DNA of 60,945 bases from an uncultured Acholeplasmatales bacterium (lineage in GTDB: Bacteria > Bacillota_I > Bacilli_A > Acholeplasmatales > UBA5453). The stretch is from the NCBI GenBank assembly GCA_927433595.1, contig CAKMJY010000024.1:1-60945 (forward strand), written 5' to 3'. A program made the translations under genes and the position numbers. Positions within the stretch are counted from its first letter, which is position 1. Every line of letters starts with the position of its first letter. The notes under the pieces are model-generated. The model did no database searches and was not told the DNA's origin. It was given only the letters and a program-made list of their open reading frames with translations. Of the stretch, positions 16,864-25,103 are shown in pieces.

Positions 16864-18039
16864 TTAACTAGTTGATTTATTTAGTAAGCGATACTGATAG
16901 TAATCGATTAAACTTGCACCAATTGGGGCTGTGATTAAAATCGATAAAACGGCGATGGTTAACATGTCATTGCCTCTACTTAACCCCATCGATAGCGGGA
17001 TTGAACCAATCGATGCTTGAACGGTTGCTTTCGGTAAATAAGATATCACAACAAAAAGCTTCTCTTTACCTGTCAATTTGGTTTTCAATAAAGATAAGAA
17101 TACGCCAATGGTTCTAATAACTAATGCGAATAAAATGAGTGATATGGCGATTAACCCAACGCTTTCTAATGTGTTGATGTCCATGGCAGCACCGACTAAA
17201 ATGAATAATAACATTTCCGCAAACACCCATATTTTTTCATACTTCTTCAATAAACGGTTTGCCAGTATTGGATAATCTTTTAAGATCATGATGGCTAAAC
17301 TAATGATGGAAAGTAACCCACTATAAGGTATCCAAGCTTTTTCAAGTCCAATTAATAAGAAAGATATCCCTAAAATAACCAATACTTTAGCAGTATCCCT
17401 GACATGGATTTGTTTAAACAATCTGGATAACAAGAACCCAACGCTTAAACCAATAAGAATGCCTAAGAGGATGCTAACAGGTAATAAGATAATGGCACCA
17501 ACATCAAACTGTTGTGTCTCAGTTAAGGATATACCTAGTGTGAATAGTAAAATAACATAAATATCATCTGCCGATGCACCTGCCATCACCATTTGAGGTA
17601 CCTTATTCGTATACCCTACTTTTTCTTCAATCAAACGGATCATTCTCGGTACAATCACAGCTGGTGATACCGCTGCTAAAATCGTTCCCAAGATAAACCC
17701 ATCTAGGATAGACCAGTTTAAAAACAATGTTGTAAATAAAATCGTCCCAATGATTTCAAAGGTTGCTGGCAAGAATGTTAATAATATAGCCCCTAAGCCG
17801 TTTTCTTTTAAATCTTTGATATCCAGTAAAAAGCCAGCTCTTAATAAAATCACGACCAACGCAATGGTTCTGAGTTCACTTGAAATCGTTAAAATACTGG
17901 TGTCGATTTGATTTAACACAAAAGGCCCTAATATTACTCCAGTGATGATAAACCCAATTAAACTTGGTAATTTGATGGCCTTAAAGATAAAGGACAATGA
18001 TAAACCCAACAGTAACATATAAGCGAGTGATAATAACAT
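16864..18039 (-). CDS. Cation:proton antiporter (CPA family) under fluoride riboswitch
   Basis: 391 residues with about 12 hydrophobic helices and the CPA-type pattern (GFIITGVILGPFVL, LRAGFLLDIKDL, AAVSPAVIVPRMI, GASADDIYVILL). The Asp in GASADDIY lies where ion-binding Asp residues of this family occur. Because a fluoride riboswitch lies immediately upstream, its physiological job is probably fluoride or acid export during fluoride stress, a known association for this transporter class; Na+/H+ exchange is the alternative. The ATG at 18039 has AAAGGAG nine bases upstream. The longer frame, starting at 18144, is riboswitch sequence and is rejected. Confidence 0.85.
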   Translation of the reverse strand: MLLSLAYMLLLGLSLSFIFKAIKLPSLIGFIITGVILGPFVLNQIDTSILTISSELRTIALVVILLRAGFLLDIKDLKENGLGAILLTFLPATFEIIGTILFTTLFLNWSILDGFILGTILAAVSPAVIVPRMIRLIEEKVGYTNKVPQMVMAGASADDIYVILLFTLGISLTETQQFDVGAIILLPVSILLGILIGLSVGFLLSRLFKQIHVRDTAKVLVILGISFLLIGLEKAWIPYSGLLSIISLAIMILKDYPILANRLLKKYEKIWVFAEMLLFILVGAAMDINTLESVGLIAISLILFALVIRTIGVFLSLLKTKLTGKEKLFVVISYLPKATVQASIGSIPLSMGLSRGNDMLTIAVLSILITAPIGASLIDYYQYRLLNKSTS

Positions 18040-18057
18040 AAAATTAATCTCCTTTAT

Positions 18058-18150
18058 AAAAAAAACTTCTACAACAAAAAAGTTGTAGAAGTCATCAGCT
18101 TTAAAAGCGGTTTTAGCCGTGCTAAGGGCGAACCTCATGCCCATAATTAG
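18058..18150 (-). promoter_or_regulatory. Fluoride (crcB) riboswitch with terminator
   Basis: On the minus strand GGGCATGAGGTTCGCCC (18142-18126) is followed by an AC/GGC stem and GCTGATGACTTCTAC, the two hallmark blocks of the fluoride aptamer. The final CTTCTAC also starts a perfect 10-bp terminator stem CTTCTACAAC/GTTGTAGAAG (18091-18066) with eight U residues, so ligand binding would prevent the terminator. The antiporter ATG is 18 nt after the U-run. Confidence 0.9.
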
Positions 18151-18177
18151 GATATGCTTTTTTTAACATTTTGTCAA
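18149..18177 (-). promoter_or_regulatory. Promoter of the fluoride-riboswitch antiporter
   Basis: TTGACA (18177-18172), 17-base spacer, TATCCT (18154-18149), ending seven bases before the aptamer. Confidence 0.75.
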
Positions 18178-18254
18178 TCCTCACATAATTTTGGTTGATT
18201 TCTTAAACAACCCTTTTATTTGAAGCAATTTCTATCACAATTTATAATCTTATT

Positions 18255-18263
18255 TGATATAAT
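18255..18263 (+). promoter_or_regulatory. Extended -10 element for heliorhodopsin gene
   Basis: TGATATAAT, 26 bases before the heliorhodopsin ATG. No convincing -35 box, which is acceptable for an extended -10 promoter. Confidence 0.5.
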
Positions 18264-18288
18264 GACCCCAAAAGGAGGCATTATCTCT

Positions 18289-19074
18289 ATGAATGAAAAA
18301 TTATTAAAGCTTAGAAGATTTAACATGATCATGGGTGGGTTACACTTGCTACAAGGCATTATGATGTTATTTTTAGCCTCATCTGTGATTCAAAAGATTG
18401 GTGAATTCCAACCAGATGTCACACAGTTTTATATTTATTATGATCAAACCACGATGTCACTTGAAGTCACACAACGTGTGTTATTCAGTTTACCATTCGG
18501 GGTATTGGTTGCGGTGTTCTTATTGTTATCCGCACTAGCACATGCCATCATCTCGATTCCAAAGAAAACGAATGATATTTATAACCGCGATTTAGCGTTA
18601 GGTATCAACAAATTCAGATGGTTCGAATATGCTTTATCTAGTTCTGTGATGATCGTCTTAATCTCTACATTATTCGGGGTTTATGATATTGCAACCTTAT
18701 TATTAATATTCGTTGTCAATGCATCGATGAACCTATTTGGATTAGACATGGAATTACTCAATGCTGGTAGAAAAGAAAAAGTTAAATGGGGTCCATTCAT
18801 TTGGGGTTCATTCGCAGGTATTGCACCTTGGATCGTCATTTTACTTTATATGTTCGGTACTGGTGACTTTGAAAGAGTCCCTTGGTTTGTATGGGCAATT
18901 GTGGGTACCTATTTTGTAGCCTTTAATACATTCCCAATTAACATGATTTTACAATACTTAAAAGTTGGTAAATGGGCAGATTACCTATATGGTGAAAGAG
19001 TCTATATCATTTTAAGTTTAGTTGCGAAATCCATTCTTGCTTGGCTCGTACTATTCGGTGCGATGCAACCTTAA
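18289..19074 (+). CDS. Heliorhodopsin
   Basis: 261 residues and seven hydrophobic helices. It carries the heliorhodopsin signatures LRRFNMIMGGLHLLQG (helix A), RWFEYALSSSVMIVLI (helix C, Glu113 at the Schiff-base counterion position) and GERVYIILSLVAKSILAW (helix G), where Lys247 would bind retinal. The Asn/Phe-rich FVVNASMNLFG segment also fits. Heliorhodopsins have an inverted topology versus type-1 rhodopsins and no established pump activity. No carotenoid or retinal synthesis gene is in this window, so the chromophore source is unknown. AAAGGAGG ten bases upstream fixes the start; an upstream in-frame ATG lacks a ribosome site. It is transcribed alone, divergently from the fluoride antiporter. 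Confidence 0.93.
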   Translation: MNEKLLKLRRFNMIMGGLHLLQGIMMLFLASSVIQKIGEFQPDVTQFYIYYDQTTMSLEVTQRVLFSLPFGVLVAVFLLLSALAHAIISIPKKTNDIYNRDLALGINKFRWFEYALSSSVMIVLISTLFGVYDIATLLLIFVVNASMNLFGLDMELLNAGRKEKVKWGPFIWGSFAGIAPWIVILLYMFGTGDFERVPWFVWAIVGTYFVAFNTFPINMILQYLKVGKWADYLYGERVYIILSLVAKSILAWLVLFGAMQP

Positions 19075-19081
19075 AAAATGT

Positions 19082-19107
19082 AAAAGTGAACCAATCGGTT
19101 CACTTTT
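19082..19107. terminator. Bidirectional terminator, heliorhodopsin / aldo-keto reductase
   Basis: AAAAGTGAACC-AATC-GGTTCACTTTT, perfect stem with A and T runs, between two convergent genes. Confidence 0.85.
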
Positions 19108-19110
19108 TTT

Positions 19111-20001
19111 CTACCATGGTAATGGGTTATCGCTGATTTTAGTATCATAAAGTTGTTCTAATCGCTTTTTCATTTGATTAGACATTTTTTTCTTTGTATA
19201 TGTGACATGCTGTTCTAGTTGATTCAGATTTTGAATGCCTGGGATGGCATAACTAATCGCATCAAAGCTATAAATGAACTGCATCGCAAATGGTGTGATA
19301 TTATCGCTTAGTGTGATGCGTTTAACCTCATCCACCAACTGACTTCTTCTTTGTTTTTGTTCAAGTGAGTATCGGTCTCTAATGCCTGTAAATACTGTGT
19401 CTTGATCGTATTTGCCAGTTAACCAACCAGAATCCAGTGGTACTTTTGTAATGATCATGACACCTTTTTCTTTTGCTTGATCAAATAATGCCTTTGGTGA
19501 TTGGAAAAATACATTAAATAAAATCTCTATGACGTCAAGGTTTTGACTAAGTGCTATTTCAAATTCGGCTAAGGTATCAATAGAAACCCCATAATGCTTG
19601 ATTAAGCCTGCTTGTCTTAAGGTGTCTAGCGCATCAAAATGCGCTTTACTCTTCAACACTTCAAGTGGTGGATTATGCAATAATACAGCATCTAGATAAG
19701 TCGTTTGAAGACGCGTAATGGAATCTAAGATTTGTGGTTTTAGTGCCGCTATGCCAAATTGATTAGACCCGTCTTTTCCATGGCCTAACTTAGTATTGAT
19801 AAAACAGTCACTTCTATCTGATTTCAATGCTTCACCGATGGCTTTTTCGCTGTTACCGTCGCCATAATTAGGCGCAGTATCAAAAAAACGTACACCAGAT
19901 TGATATGCTTTTTGAACCAAACTGACTGCTTCAGCCATTGTCATTTGATTCCAAAGTGGGTTGGCCAGTTGCCAACCGCCAAAACCTAGTTTATTCGACA
20001 T
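19111..20001 (-). CDS. Aldo/keto reductase family oxidoreductase
   Basis: 296 residues, TIM-barrel NAD(P)H reductase. The tetrad is visible: Asp in FFDTAPNYG, Tyr in the same block, Lys in FINTKLGHG and His in AVLLHNPP. The C-terminal AIPGIQNLNQLEQHV is the usual cofactor-binding end. The substrate cannot be inferred. The ATG lies inside the last codons of yerC (11-nt overlap), so it is the distal gene of the amino acid transporter operon. Confidence 0.9.
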   Translation of the reverse strand: MSNKLGFGGWQLANPLWNQMTMAEAVSLVQKAYQSGVRFFDTAPNYGDGNSEKAIGEALKSDRSDCFINTKLGHGKDGSNQFGIAALKPQILDSITRLQTTYLDAVLLHNPPLEVLKSKAHFDALDTLRQAGLIKHYGVSIDTLAEFEIALSQNLDVIEILFNVFFQSPKALFDQAKEKGVMIITKVPLDSGWLTGKYDQDTVFTGIRDRYSLEQKQRRSQLVDEVKRITLSDNITPFAMQFIYSFDAISYAIPGIQNLNQLEQHVTYTKKKMSNQMKKRLEQLYDTKISDNPLPW

Positions 20002-20275
20002 TTTTTTCTCCCAAGACTAATTTATAGCCGCCTTTACCGTATCTAACACACGTGGAAATTCGCGATAACGTCGTTGAGGAGATTTGCGTTTCTTTGATGA
20101 TTTGTTCGTAGGTTTTACCAGCCAATAAAAGTTTTGCCGCATGAATCCGTTGGCTCATCGCTTCTAATTCTTTTTTGGTTAATAAGTCATCAAAAAAAGC
20201 ATCACAGTCTGCCTGTGTTTTTAGTTTTAAAATCGCTTCGAATAATTCTTTTTTCGCATCTATATTATGATCCAT
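19991..20275 (-). CDS. TrpR-like protein YerC/YecD
   Basis: 94 residues matching the YerC/YecD branch of the Trp repressor superfamily: a helical N-terminus, then LLTKKELEAMSQRIHAAKLL and a helix-turn-helix (GKTYEQIIKETQISSTTLSRI). It probably binds DNA as a dimer; its ligand is not established. It starts seven bases after the ABC ATPase stop and overlaps the aldo-keto reductase start, so it may autoregulate this operon (inference). Confidence 0.85.
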   Translation of the reverse strand: MDHNIDAKKELFEAILKLKTQADCDAFFDDLLTKKELEAMSQRIHAAKLLLAGKTYEQIIKETQISSTTLSRISTCVRYGKGGYKLVLGEKNVE

Positions 20276-20282
20276 AAGACCT

Positions 20283-20996
20283 CTATTTTAGATACTTATC
20301 GAGCCTGCCTTGGTGATCAGTGATATTATCTAAACTTACATTATAAATGATACTTGAATTCTCCATAAAAAGCAATCGTTCGGAGATGCTTCTCGCAAAT
20401 GAGACATCATGGGTGACGACTAAGATGCCAATCCCTTTTTGTTTTAGATCCAGAATGATTTTTTTTAAATCGTCAATCGATTCCATATCCAAGGCACTGG
20501 TTGGCTCATCAAACAACATGATTTTAGGGTTAGCCATAATCGCTCTCGCAATGGCAACACGTTGTTTTTGTCCACCTGAGAGCGTCGATGGATAACTGTT
20601 GATTTTATCTGATAATCCCAAGTCTTTTAAGACACTTAAAGCCTCATCCATGACTTGTTTTTTATCCTTTTTAAATACTTTAATCGGTGCCAATGTGATG
20701 TTATCATAAACCGATAAGTGATCAAATAAGGCAAAGTCTTGAAAAATAAATTGTAACTGTTTATAAGCCGTTAACTTGTCTTTTGAATTTAAAGCAGTTA
20801 CCTCTTGCCCAAATAAATAGATTTGGCCTTCATCTGGGGTTTCTAAGTTTGATAGCAATCTTAACAATGTCGATTTACCAGACCCAGAAGGTCCGATGAT
20901 TGAGACAATCTCATCTTCTACTTTTAAGCTGACATCACTGACCGCTTTCAAAGAACCAAATGTTTTAGATAGATTTTTCGTTTCTAATAGTGTCAT
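20283..20996 (-). CDS. Polar amino acid ABC transporter, ATP-binding protein
   Basis: 237 residues. Walker [11 protein letters not shown]-loop FIFQDFALFDHLSV, signature LSGGQKQR, Walker [13 protein letters not shown] and switch His in VVTHDVSFAR are all present, in the GlnQ/HisP-type form. The ATG at 20996 sits four bases after the permease stop; the longer frame from 21056 lies inside the permease gene and is rejected. It energises uptake with the genes just upstream. Confidence 0.93.
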   Translation of the reverse strand: MTLLETKNLSKTFGSLKAVSDVSLKVEDEIVSIIGPSGSGKSTLLRLLSNLETPDEGQIYLFGQEVTALNSKDKLTAYKQLQFIFQDFALFDHLSVYDNITLAPIKVFKKDKKQVMDEALSVLKDLGLSDKINSYPSTLSGGQKQRVAIARAIMANPKIMLFDEPTSALDMESIDDLKKIILDLKQKGIGILVVTHDVSFARSISERLLFMENSSIIYNVSLDNITDHQGRLDKYLK

Positions 20997-21000
20997 ATGA

Positions 21001-21651
21001 TTACCTATAATATGCTTTCTTTCGTTCGATTTGCTTAAACACATAAACCAATACATAGGTCAAAACCAAATATATAATGGCTGCCACAAAATAGGCTTCT
21101 ACCCTAAAGTCTCTTGCAACTGTATCTTTTGTGTTGCGCATCAAATCAGAGATGGCAACCGCTGAAATCAAAGCAGTATCTTTAACCAATGTAATGGTTT
21201 CATTGGCAATCGATGGTAACGTCTTTTTAACCGTTTGAGGTAGCAAAATATAAAGGAATGTTTGTCTTTTGGATAAGGATAAAACAGAAGCTGCTTCATA
21301 TTGATTTTTAGGGATTGCATTCATGCCACCTCTAAAAATCTCAATGAAGTAAGCTGTATAATTGATGATAAACGTCACGATTGCCCCCCAAAGTTCAGGG
21401 ATTAAAAAGAATTCACCAAATAGGATAGGTAGCCCGTAAACGACAAAGAACAGTTGTAATAAAAGTGGTGTCCCTCTAATGATCCAAGTATAAAGGTCTA
21501 ATAAATAGGTGATGACCTTGATGTTGGAACGCTTGAGTAACGCAAGCAATAACCCAAGCGGGATAGAAAAAACCCATGTTAAAGCAAAAACTGTTAGCGT
21601 GACTTTCGTCCCGTCTAACAAGTTTTCAAGTATTAATCCAATGTAATTCAT
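21001..21651 (-). CDS. Polar amino acid ABC transporter, permease
   Basis: 216 residues with about five membrane helices and the HisM-type EAA loop (NQYEAASVLSLSKRQTFLYILLPQ) that contacts the ATPase. The TWIIRGTPLLLQLFF segment is typical of the HisMQ/GlnP family. Its ATG overlaps the stop of the binding-protein gene by one base. Confidence 0.92.
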   Translation of the reverse strand: MNYIGLILENLLDGTKVTLTVFALTWVFSIPLGLLLALLKRSNIKVITYLLDLYTWIIRGTPLLLQLFFVVYGLPILFGEFFLIPELWGAIVTFIINYTAYFIEIFRGGMNAIPKNQYEAASVLSLSKRQTFLYILLPQTVKKTLPSIANETITLVKDTALISAVAISDLMRNTKDTVARDFRVEAYFVAAIIYLVLTYVLVYVFKQIERKKAYYR

Positions 21652-22439
21652 TAGTCTCTAACGAATAGATCAGCACCAAAGTATTTGATTGAAATTGCGC
21701 TGATAACGCCTTCTTCGTATAGCTCATCGATGATTTCATCGACTCTATCTCTTAATGCTTCATCACCTAATCTGAAGCCAATACCATATTGTTCGCCACC
21801 AATGATTTCAGTACCAATCGCATAAGTGGTACCTGTTTCTTTTAATACCACATATCTTGCATAAATTTCATCGACGATGACTGCATCTACTTGTCCTGCG
21901 TTTAAAGCAAGGATGGCTTCTGCACTGGTGTTATACTTTTTGACTTCGCTGACATTATCTAAAATAGTTTGGTTCTTAGATACTGAGATATCTGCAGAAG
22001 ACTGATTTTCAACACCTAGATTTTTACCTGTTAAATCTGCAATCGTATTGATATTCGCACTGGTTTTCGCAATGATAATCAAGTTATTGTTAAAGTATGG
22101 TTTTGAGAAAGTCATTTCAAGTTTTCTTTCTTCTGTGATGGTTAAACCATTCCATACAGCATCGATGCGCTTAGATTTTAATTCTAATACTTTCGCATCC
22201 CAATCGATGTAACGTGTTTCTAGTTTAATCCCTAGTTTATCCATGACAGCTTGTGCAAGCTCAATGTCAAAGCCAGTGGCTTTACCATTTTCGGAAAATC
22301 CCATTGGCGGGAAATCCGTAAATCCTACCACGAAGGTTTCTTTTTCCATAATATACTCTAAGTCAGTCTTTGAAGATTGACAGCCTGCTAGGCTAAAAGC
22401 TGCTAGTAGAGTTAAGGCTAATAAAATCATTTTTTTCAT
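21651..22439 (-). CDS. Amino acid ABC transporter, substrate-binding lipoprotein
   Basis: 262 residues with a lipoprotein signal (MKKMILLALTLLAAFSLAGC, lipobox LAGC), then a family-3 solute-binding fold: FVVGFTDFPPMGF, ATGFDIELAQAV, DAVWNGLTITEERK. The ligand is a polar amino acid, not identifiable by eye. AAAAGGAG precedes the ATG. No T-box was found upstream, in contrast to the second amino acid system at 43-45 kb. Confidence 0.92.
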   Translation of the reverse strand: MKKMILLALTLLAAFSLAGCQSSKTDLEYIMEKETFVVGFTDFPPMGFSENGKATGFDIELAQAVMDKLGIKLETRYIDWDAKVLELKSKRIDAVWNGLTITEERKLEMTFSKPYFNNNLIIIAKTSANINTIADLTGKNLGVENQSSADISVSKNQTILDNVSEVKKYNTSAEAILALNAGQVDAVIVDEIYARYVVLKETGTTYAIGTEIIGGEQYGIGFRLGDEALRDRVDEIIDELYEEGVISAISIKYFGADLFVRD

Positions 22440-22568
22440 AATATTGGGCTCCTTTTATTTAACTGTGATTTCATTATACTTTATCACACTAAAGTAGTAA
22501 AGGGGTAAAGTAATGAAAGTGTTTTCACTAAAAAGGTCTCATTGCTTAGTATAAATACTAAAAAAAAT

Positions 22569-22588
22569 CGATGATCATATGATCACCG
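22569..22588 (-). terminator. Terminator after the DsbA-family gene
   Basis: CGGTGATCATATGATCATCG hairpin followed by seven U residues on the minus strand. Confidence 0.75.
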
Positions 22589-22596
22589 AAATTTTG

Positions 22597-23289
22597 TTAT
22601 AAGGCACAGTCTGTATCGCAAGATGCATCACTGTTATTCATGACTTTAAGGGGTTGTTCTTCTTGCCAAATTTGATTGAACGCATTTAAGAAATAGATTT
22701 CATCTTGTGCACCTGATACACCGTATTTGCGGTTAATCACGAAGAATGGGACACCTTGAACGCCAATTTGTCTGGCTTCTTGTTGTTCAGCTAATACCAA
22801 ATCATTGAACGCGTTGTCGTTTAAAACTGTTTCAACTGCTTTTTCGTCTAATCCGATTGATGATGCTAGGCTGATTAGCGTTTTGTAGTCACTTAGGTTT
22901 TGACCCTCTGAGAAATAAGCCTTCATCAATCGTTCACCCATAAGATCCCCTAACCCTTTTGATTGCGCATACTTGTGTACGCGATGCGCATCAAATGTGT
23001 TGGTCATTTGAATGATGTCATAATTGTAAGTCAATCCCACAGTTTTAGCATTGTCTTCAAACATCTTGAATCTCTTCTTTGCTTGTTCAATGCTCACTTG
23101 ATGGCCGCTTGCAAATGCTTCATATGCACTGCCCACCATTTGTTTTGGCGCATTTGGATTTAATTGATACGCCTTGTAAATCACTTCGACTTTGTCCTTG
23201 TTTGAAAACTTGCTTAAAGCAGCTTCAAACCTTTTTTTTCCGATATAACAAAAAGGGCAGGCAAAGTCAGACCAAATTTCTATTTTCAT
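22597..23289 (-). CDS. DsbA family oxidoreductase (FrnE-like)
   Basis: 230 residues of the FrnE/2-hydroxychromene-2-carboxylate isomerase branch of the DsbA fold. MKIEIWSDFACPFCYIGK contains the CPFC redox pair; GVQGVPFFVINRKYGVSGAQ holds the cis-Pro loop. A C-terminal CDTDC pair is unusual and could act as a second redox or metal site. No signal peptide, so a cytoplasmic thiol role is likely. The ATG at 23289 has GGAGG eight bases upstream; the longer frame to 23367 overlaps the terminator of the preceding gene. Confidence 0.88.
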   Translation of the reverse strand: MKIEIWSDFACPFCYIGKKRFEAALSKFSNKDKVEVIYKAYQLNPNAPKQMVGSAYEAFASGHQVSIEQAKKRFKMFEDNAKTVGLTYNYDIIQMTNTFDAHRVHKYAQSKGLGDLMGERLMKAYFSEGQNLSDYKTLISLASSIGLDEKAVETVLNDNAFNDLVLAEQQEARQIGVQGVPFFVINRKYGVSGAQDEIYFLNAFNQIWQEEQPLKVMNNSDASCDTDCAL

Positions 23290-23358
23290 ATTGTTTACCT
23301 CCACAATGGCTATATTATAACAAATGATTGTCTCGTTTTCTTTTGATTTGCTTAAGAA

Positions 23359-23379
23359 AAAACGCACTGGTGTGCGTTT
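23359..23379 (-). terminator. Terminator after msrB
   Basis: AAACGCAC-ACCA-GTGCGTTTTTT on the minus strand, nine bases after the msrB stop. Confidence 0.75.
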
Positions 23380-23387
23380 ATACTATA

Positions 23388-23816
23388 TTATCTGAATAGC
23401 TTCAAATATGCGCCATAGCCTTCTTTTTCCAAATCCTCTTTTGGGATAAATCTTAAAGATGCGCTATTGATACAGTATCTTAGACCACCTAAGTTTTTAG
23501 GGCCATCGTCAAACACATGACCTAAGTGGGCGTCTGACTCCTTAGATTTCACTTCAACCCTAATCATAAAGTGACTGTAGTCTGGTTTTTCTTTAATGAC
23601 GTCACTTTCTAGTGGTTTGGCAAAACTTGGCCAACCACAGCCAGAATCAAATTTGTCATTGGATGAAAATAGGGGGGTCCCATCTAAGATATCGACATAA
23701 AGACCTGGTCTTTCTTCATTATAATATTCGTTTTTAAATGGTGGTTCTGTATACGCTTCTAGTGTTACTTTCTTTTGAAGTTCTGTTAACTTCGATAAAT
23801 CGACTTGTTTTTTCAT
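23388..23816 (-). CDS. msrB: Peptide-methionine (R)-S-oxide reductase MsrB
   Basis: 142 residues. [12 protein letters not shown] and [13 protein letters not shown] carry the resolving and catalytic Cys; [10 protein letters not shown] is the conserved substrate loop. The CxxC pairs that bind zinc in many MsrB proteins are absent (zinc-free form). It repairs R-methionine sulfoxide and sits next to another thiol oxidoreductase, suggesting an oxidative-repair neighbourhood. No MsrA is seen here. Confidence 0.95.
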   Translation of the reverse strand: MKKQVDLSKLTELQKKVTLEAYTEPPFKNEYYNEERPGLYVDILDGTPLFSSNDKFDSGCGWPSFAKPLESDVIKEKPDYSHFMIRVEVKSKESDAHLGHVFDDGPKNLGGLRYCINSASLRFIPKEDLEKEGYGAYLKLFR

Positions 23817-23852
23817 ATGATCACCTACTTAAATTCTAACAAATAACTAAAA

Positions 23853-23890
23853 AGGATGCGTCTATTTTGCTTAGAAATAGGTCGCATCCT
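23853..23890 (-). terminator. Terminator overlapping the end of the DUF952 gene
   Basis: AGGATGCG / CGCATCCT stem with U-run on the minus strand. The stop codon of the DUF952 gene lies inside the hairpin. Confidence 0.65.
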
Positions 23891-24206
23891 GAAAGTGATT
23901 TTGTTTTTCTATTACCGTTTTAGCGTCAATTGGCTGGATATCTATAATCGCACTCACATTGATTAGCCCATAAATATGTGGGTAATAGTATTTATTATTT
24001 GCTTTATCTTCAAAAAGAATCGGTGCTTCTAATAAATCTGTTTCTAGCCAAACTTGATAAAAGTCTGGTTGATTAAACTTATCTACAATTCTTAAGGCTA
24101 ATTCTTTGGTACAAGCGTGGATGAATTTACCTTTTAAAAGTGATTGTCCAATATAGTTTTCATCTTCTTTTAACGCCTCTTTAGGCATGGTGACGAATAT
24201 TTTCAT
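23871..24206 (-). CDS. DUF952 domain protein
   Basis: 111 residues resembling the DUF952 family: GKFIHACTKELALRIVDKF near the middle and the PHIYGLINVSAI end block. The family has no settled function. It overlaps the upstream membrane-protein gene by ATGA and is therefore co-translated with it. Confidence 0.75.
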   Translation of the reverse strand: MKIFVTMPKEALKEDENYIGQSLLKGKFIHACTKELALRIVDKFNQPDFYQVWLETDLLEAPILFEDKANNKYYYPHIYGLINVSAIIDIQPIDAKTVIEKQNHFQDATYF

Positions 24207-24727
24207 GATAATCTAAGCACATCTGTACTGACTAAGATTTTTTCATCTTTGTATAAGACCAGGGTTAGCTCTAGCGTTGCATGTAGTATCTTACATGTAT
24301 CACCATTTTGGTATGCACCCATTGGATATAAAACCAAACTTTCGTCTAGTACTTCTTTAACAAAAGCTTGATGGACTGGTTCATGGTTTTCCTTGATGTA
24401 AGTCACACCATGAATGGTTGTTTGTGTTCTGACATAAACTTCATTCTTATACTCTTTCGTTGTTTTGGAATCTATGAATGTCGCATGGCCATTTTGATAG
24501 AGTTGTTTATACTTTAAATCTAGTTTATTAGCCGGTATATAAAGGATCAAAAACACAATGAAAAAACCACCTATTATTGCTAAAAACAATAAAAAGAAAT
24601 TCAGGCTAAACGATAACACAAATAAACTCGTAATCATCAGTAAACCAATGATCACCAAATCTAGAAATGCTAACATCATGAATAACGTAAGTCGCCTTGT
24701 TTTTAATATCCAATCTCTTAATGTCAT
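24203..24727 (-). CDS. Two-helix membrane protein, unknown function
   Basis: 174 residues. Two adjacent hydrophobic helices near the N-terminus (about 15-62) are followed by a soluble domain with a beta pattern (TFIDSKTTKEYKNEVYVRTQ, VLYPMGAYQNGDTCKI). No family recognised. It is coupled to the DUF952 gene and has a terminator-separated neighbour upstream. Confidence 0.7.
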   Translation of the reverse strand: MTLRDWILKTRRLTLFMMLAFLDLVIIGLLMITSLFVLSFSLNFFLLFLAIIGGFFIVFLILYIPANKLDLKYKQLYQNGHATFIDSKTTKEYKNEVYVRTQTTIHGVTYIKENHEPVHQAFVKEVLDESLVLYPMGAYQNGDTCKILHATLELTLVLYKDEKILVSTDVLRLS

Positions 24728-24765
24728 ATTAGTACCTCATACACCTACATTTTAACATAAAAATA

Positions 24766-24802
24766 AAACAGGTCATTGGAAATATCCAATATCACCTGTT
24801 TT
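24766..24802 (-). terminator. Terminator after the DUF2892 gene
   Basis: AAAACAGGT / ACCTGTTTT outer stem with an inner TTGGA/TCCAA stem and a U-rich tail on the minus strand. Confidence 0.75.
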
Positions 24803-24811
24803 CACATGTTC

Positions 24812-25030
24812 TTATTTGTCTTCTATCTTACATGTGCTCACACCAAATAGAGTGTAAAGCCCACAAAAGCTAAATAAGGCGGTAAGCGTTAAAACACCTG
24901 CGAATACGAATAATAGAATCCCTAACCAGAATGTGTCACTTAAAACAAGTGCGCCTGATATGAGCAAAATTAGGGCTAAAACATAACGAATCACTTTGTC
25001 TAACGAACCGACATTTTTCTTCATTTTCAT
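24812..25030 (-). CDS. DUF2892 (YgaP-like) small membrane protein
   Basis: 72 residues: MKKNVGSLDKVIRYVLALIL, a two-helix hairpin and CGLYTLFGVSTCKI at the end, the layout of the inner-membrane YgaP-type domain that pairs with rhodanese or thiol proteins. The two C-terminal Cys may be redox active. Monocistronic, strong AGGAGG site. Confidence 0.85.
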   Translation of the reverse strand: MKMKKNVGSLDKVIRYVLALILLISGALVLSDTFWLGILLFVFAGVLTLTALFSFCGLYTLFGVSTCKIEDK

Positions 25031-25103
25031 ATATTAAGCCTCCTATACTGTGATTATATCAAAGTCGTGTTTCGAAGCGATATGATTTGCATAATATTAA
25101 TTC

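Noticed and set aside
18040-18144. N-terminal extension of the antiporter
   Set aside because: This is fluoride riboswitch sequence; the good ribosome site is before 18039.
21651-22560. T-box or other riboswitch before the first amino acid ABC operon
   Set aside because: No GGTGGTACC-type block or aptamer; only promoter-like sequence.
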